Source: Pirellulales bacterium (lineage in GTDB: Bacteria; Planctomycetota; Planctomycetia; Pirellulales; S012-138). From it: a DNA stretch of 37,510 nucleotides. The stretch is taken from assembly GCA_028066245.1 (NCBI GenBank), contig JALCBR010000034.1, positions 1 to 37,510 on the forward strand. Direction: 5' to 3'. The translations under genes and the position numbers were made by a program. Positions within the stretch are counted from its first letter, which is position 1, and each line of letters starts with the position of its first letter. Below are positions 35,101 through 37,510 of the stretch, one piece after another. Below the pieces are notes generated by a model. It did no database searches. It saw only the letters and a program-made list of their open reading frames with translations, and was not told the DNA's origin.

Positions 35101-35758
35101 CTGGCAACACTCGCCGGAACAGATCTCCAATGTTACTTGTTGTTTTGACCAGTTCCTTGTAACTCTTGGCTCGCTGCCACAGCTCCGTGACATTCTCAAA
35201 GTCGTCTCTATCCTCAAAAAGGCGATCGACGACGGCTTTCCGATAGGCTTCGCGACTTCGCTGCAGGTCCGTCTTAATGAGTTGCTGTAGCTCATCACGG
35301 CCGACGATTCGCGAACTGCCGTTGCCGTTGTCCTGCACTAGCGGAAGGTCGCAAGCATGCTCACTGCAGATCAGTCCCCAATAAGAAGGTCTCGCTTTCA
35401 TGTCGGCCACCGACGCTCCAAGAAGCAGCGTCATTGTCCGATCACCTGTCGTGGATACGAATTCGGCGGCGGAATACATGATGCTACCGCCGGATCTCGC
35501 TGGCACGCCGGCGAGGTTCGCTCGGAGAATGATTCCATTGATCGAACGCCCTTCACTTCCGCGTCCAGCCATCTTCGCAGCAGCGTTCAAATCCCAATGC
35601 ATCCCGCCGGACAGGACAAGGTGCAACGCATCGAGAATCGTTGTCTTACCTGACTCATTGATTCCAACGACGAACAGATCGCCGGAGACTTCGATCAGTT
35701 CGTCTTCATAGTTGTGAAACCCCACGAGTCGCAGAGCACTAAGTTTCCATTTCAACAT
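32171..35758 (-). CDS. jetC: Wadjet component JetC (SMC-like ATPase)
   Basis: A 1195-residue SMC-family ATPase of the MukB/JetC type, the motor that extrudes DNA loops in Wadjet. Walker A is GINESGKT (32-39). Coiled coil runs from about 280 to 430 (LEAQQNKANAESQRDQ type heptads) and again after 690. A hinge-like part lies near 520-600 (AAAVETAMGMTALSTLIVDP), interrupted by a long acidic loop. The signature region is GSGGAQVTHNYLL (about 1071-1083) and Walker B is LRILMMDEAF (1099-1108). The C-terminal tail has QGDLF (1174-1178), like a beta-clamp motif. It starts 6 bases after jetB and is overlapped by jetD. Confidence 0.93.
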   Translation of the reverse strand: MLKWKLSALRLVGFHNYEDELIEVSGDLFVVGINESGKTTILDALHLVLSGGMHWDLNAAAKMAGRGSEGRSINGIILRANLAGVPARSGGSIMYSAAEFVSTTGDRTMTLLLGASVADMKARPSYWGLICSEHACDLPLVQDNGNGSSRIVGRDELQQLIKTDLQRSREAYRKAVVDRLFEDRDDFENVTELWQRAKSYKELVKTTSNIGDLFRRVLPEPDAEPFDKVAKGFQDISSIEETLIELAEDVTALTALDQTCTDAQDARETRRRYEYISAKFDVDSASQQLHEAQQNKANAESQRDQLESKINRLTQRSQSLQEQLATLRASDTHSKAAKIAELKTEIDGLRSKLSEKNRQLSEQRGRLDDENQKLTKLQSDTQQVLDTADNQLRKLSASLRPYCSKFADEVVTVASLLPRAIDDVLKADELRSGVETLRSNGNSNLERAKGRLITVTTDLADVDDRLGEVSVQLERLKSHPDLVAPVEQIEEILESLRSHEIDYRFLFQEIEFSNSINDSKAAAVETAMGMTALSTLIVDPSDVDRAREIVFEFGSGLRVLDSAPVRPEPEEMSDDARDDGFQLSGAATGEAHADDDDGESIASVLEAGDPRVRAHLDAVFTDVELEDKQVGEGENRHWIDDEGLHGERGARGRTELASAQWIGEQRRTEIRQNRLAELDREQSELKAETKRLGKLSESLDAEITSTEAFIRELNQLGIPSKLEVLWTQIQAARDAAAQYQRAVTGFENEVDGLQTEQQSKQATRDTLAGQVNQADVDALLQQIGTLESTHSITNQELGSARTSRDGQVDAVKRFEQEIPELDDQLRESEISFGVQRDSLSAVIPPEVSDVDHYVFTTKRGSQIQLDNLAPRLRDAIVDESTKKTRLESSDGVLQNRFATKYRFQVVDEGGRISVSDYRGDTLAQILQQRQQEEEEWRSSLDKNRLNLIQNVLAQDLISRLQDDLLTLERTVRGLNSVLADLQFGHQHFQLTFTPTDEHKQFIKLVQRQSLLNEAEQTELLHHLENRQESLAGEGEVPPFLDYRNWFDFQFQAKSIKSDDALSIGRAELVKGSGGAQVTHNYLLLFALASFQFDQTKSKLRILMMDEAFPDLSLDRKELLLRCAKKLRLDLVIASPDVDGTFLGDGYDTTSLLVERDEDDNVAIATLVWEKAESQGDLFAEPRPAAIFGNAGDEHE

Positions 35759-35764
35759 GTTGTG

Positions 35765-36580
35765 TTATTCGTCTTTGTTTTCATCAAGTTCGGTCACCTG
35801 AGCTGACAACTGTGTCCACTCAGTATCGGCCAACTCAGCGGTGTCTGATTTCGCTGGATCGCTGACGTCGCCATCCACGACTGCTTTCGGGTCAAAATCC
35901 AACTGGTTTAGTGCTTCTGCCCGATAGCAACGCAAACCCGGAAGCAACGCGTACAGGACATCGTCTTTGCCCGTGCGAGTGAAGCCGTACCGCAGTCCTT
36001 TCTCCTTCACTTCGCCCTCTCGTTGGCGAACGGCGATGAACCGGTACAGCTCCAGCTTTGTGAACAGCGCCCGACAGTGGTCGAACAGCTTGTCCTCTGG
36101 CACGGAATCATCGTCGGACAATTCGTCTCGGTATCTGCGAAACGCAAACTCAATGAAGTCACCGAGAACGAAGCGAACCTCGTCGCAAGTCTCTAAATCA
36201 AGGTTCTGCTCATCAGCCTGTCGTTGATGGAATTCAAGCAGTAACACGAACAGCACAAACTCGTTTCGGCCGGAGAGTCGAAAGATGTGGCGTTGCGTCG
36301 GATTTAGCTCGCTGTTGTAGACCTTGGGTTTGATGAGTCGAGCAACCTGTGTATCGACATAGAGTTCCCATCCATAGAACGACTGAAAGAAATCGGCAAA
36401 GACGCTTCTTCGCCTCCGCAAAGTCTCGAACAGGTCGAGATCGTCGTCCCGATAAAAGAACGGCGACTCCATCAACACATTCAATATCTCTCGTGCTCGC
36501 GCAATCCCAACGCGGTTCGCAAACAGTCCGCGAAATGCCGAATCAGCACCGGAATATGTTCCTTCGTCGGTCGACATCAC
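35765..36580 (-). CDS. jetB: Wadjet component JetB (DUF4194, MukE-like)
   Basis: A 271-residue protein with the DUF4194 look of JetB, a tandem winged-helix subunit that binds the kleisin JetA and the SMC arms as MukE does. ANRVGIARAREILNVLMESP starts the first domain; NEFVLFVLLLEFHQRQADEQ, EVRFVLGDFIEFAF and FTKLELYRFIAVRQREGEVK form the conserved core. The last 40 residues are acidic and probably disordered. The start is GTG at 36580, overlapping the jetA stop (GTGA); an ATG follows as the next codon. Translational coupling with jetA is likely. Confidence 0.9.
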   Translation of the reverse strand: MMSTDEGTYSGADSAFRGLFANRVGIARAREILNVLMESPFFYRDDDLDLFETLRRRRSVFADFFQSFYGWELYVDTQVARLIKPKVYNSELNPTQRHIFRLSGRNEFVLFVLLLEFHQRQADEQNLDLETCDEVRFVLGDFIEFAFRRYRDELSDDDSVPEDKLFDHCRALFTKLELYRFIAVRQREGEVKEKGLRYGFTRTGKDDVLYALLPGLRCYRAEALNQLDFDPKAVVDGDVSDPAKSDTAELADTEWTQLSAQVTELDENKDE

Positions 36581-37510
36581 GTTCCTCGACTAAAGACGAG
36601 TTGCGGAACCTGTAGTCGTCCGTTGTTTTCCCTGACTGCGATCAGGATGGACTTGTCTTTGGGATGATCAACGAATTCGACTTTGTACTTTAGTCGCCGG
36701 CGAAGGTGACTCCGGTCTAATCGCACATACCGAATCGCCTTGAAAAACAATCGCACCTCGTTCCAGTCGTGAAGCTCGATCTCCGCAGCGTGAGCATCAT
36801 CCTGTCCGCGGAGTACAACTGAGTCGACGAATCGGTTCAGTTCTTCCATTTGCTCCAGCAATGCGGGCCGCTCAGAAATCCGCGTCGATGTTCGCTTCCG
36901 AATCGTCGCCCCCGACAGTCGATTCGTTGATCGCACGGAGTTGGAGAACGTTCTTGTCGGTGCGACCTGCGAAACTGGCGTTCCATCTTCATTGTCGAGA
37001 CTGAGATGGGCCGACTGCCAGAAGTTTGCAAAGAACGAATCAATCTGGCCGTTGGCAAACCGATGGTCAGACGCTCGCAGGGCTCGGGTCGAAAGTTCGC
37101 GCAGACTAACGATCATCTGCGAACGTCGAACGATCTCAGCCAAAACACGTTTCAGGTGGCCTGTAACATCGGCTAAACGCTGGTGCACTGCACGACGTCT
37201 CGCATCTAGCACTCCATCGGTCTTCAGAAAGTCGTAAACAACCTGAACGATCTCGGCAGGATTCGGAACCTGCAATCCGGTTCGTGACGGGTCATCGATC
37301 ACCTCCGCCGACCAAGCCTGTCGCACCGATTCAAAGTATGCATCGTCAGCTTGATCCATAATGATTTCCAGCTGCTCAAGACATGACTGGCGGCGGGATT
37401 CCACCTCGCTGAGGTAGCGGTCAAAGTAGGTCGACAGGCTAGAGAGCAATTCGTTGATTCGCTCCTGATTCGGCTTTTCAATCGACATCTCGCTTAGCCA
37501 GAGATCGAGC
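36577..37510 (-). CDS. jetA: Wadjet component JetA (DUF3375, kleisin-like), probably cut by the window edge
   Basis: At least 303 residues from the ATG at 37488, but the frame is open beyond it to the window edge (LDLWLSE precedes the Met), and DUF3375 proteins are normally about 480 residues. So I treat it as a partial gene. The visible part is helical (ELLSSLSTYFDRYLSEVESR), with a middle HQRLADVTGHLKRVLAEIVR and a C-terminal winged-helix-like end (LHDWNEVRLFFKAIRYV, then a beta hairpin). In Wadjet, JetA is the kleisin linking the SMC heads and recruiting JetB. The operon order jetABCD supports the call. Confidence 0.85.
   Translation of the reverse strand, partial: LDLWLSEMSIEKPNQERINELLSSLSTYFDRYLSEVESRRQSCLEQLEIIMDQADDAYFESVRQAWSAEVIDDPSRTGLQVPNPAEIVQVVYDFLKTDGVLDARRRAVHQRLADVTGHLKRVLAEIVRRSQMIVSLRELSTRALRASDHRFANGQIDSFFANFWQSAHLSLDNEDGTPVSQVAPTRTFSNSVRSTNRLSGATIRKRTSTRISERPALLEQMEELNRFVDSVVLRGQDDAHAAEIELHDWNEVRLFFKAIRYVRLDRSHLRRRLKYKVEFVDHPKDKSILIAVRENNGRLQVPQLVFSRGT

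Noticed and set aside
24467-37510. A direct repeat of the tRNA-Ala 3' end inside the window (attR)
   Set aside because: I looked for a second copy of the T-arm/acceptor sequence and found none; the far border must be outside the window if it exists.
1-37510. CRISPR array, insertion sequence or integrase
   Set aside because: No regularly spaced repeats and no transposase or recombinase motif were seen on either strand.

Overview
The gene families suggest a bacterial chromosome, most likely a planctomycete of the Pirellulales type. Pointers are a PadR/HAAS regulator pair, several large membrane-anchored proteins with secretin-N-like repeats, a bacterial deoxyhypusine-synthase-like gene, an RTX-repeat exported protein, and patchy use of Shine-Dalgarno sites. 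This is inference from gene content, not from an rRNA or a database search.

Left part, 1 to about 24.5 kb, is ordinary chromosome. It holds a deoxyhypusine-synthase-like hypothetical divergent from hldE (ADP-heptose synthesis), a cupin-type mannose-6-phosphate isomerase-like protein, an exported RTX-repeat protein, ATP-dependent PEP carboxykinase, a TehB-like methyltransferase, an SDR oxidoreductase with a small membrane protein behind it, and an iodothyronine-deiodinase-like selenoprotein. The selenoprotein is split in two by an in-frame TGA that I read as selenocysteine, with a SECIS hairpin just downstream. Next come an inverted-repeat element, a PadR regulator with a consensus promoter, a frameshifted HAAS/secretin-N-like gene, a HAD phosphatase, deoxyhypusine synthase, a Tat-exported alanine racemase, a TIGR03960-like radical SAM protein, a 570-aa secretin-N-like protein and a flippase-like membrane protein.

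At 24467 lies tRNA-Ala(GGC). From its 3' end to the right edge the content changes to a defence/accessory island. (a) A minus-strand pair: an MBL-fold protein whose tail ends -LRAG, then an E2-E1-JAB fusion whose JAB domain is cut short at the tRNA boundary. (b) Divergent from it, a sigma factor, a small acidic protein and an ImmA/IrrE metallopeptidase. The two units share a 176-bp region containing a near-perfect 18-bp inverted repeat. (c) A transglutaminase-like protein. (d) A complete-order Wadjet operon, jetA-jetB-jetC-jetD, with jetA probably running off the right edge.

The most notable items are the deiodinase-like selenoprotein with C-terminal EF-hands and the MBL/E2-E1-JAB unit paired with a sigma/acidic protein/ImmA switch. 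I infer that the switch controls the conjugation unit: the acidic protein holds the sigma factor, ImmA cleaves it, and the sigma factor fires both arms. This model is untested.
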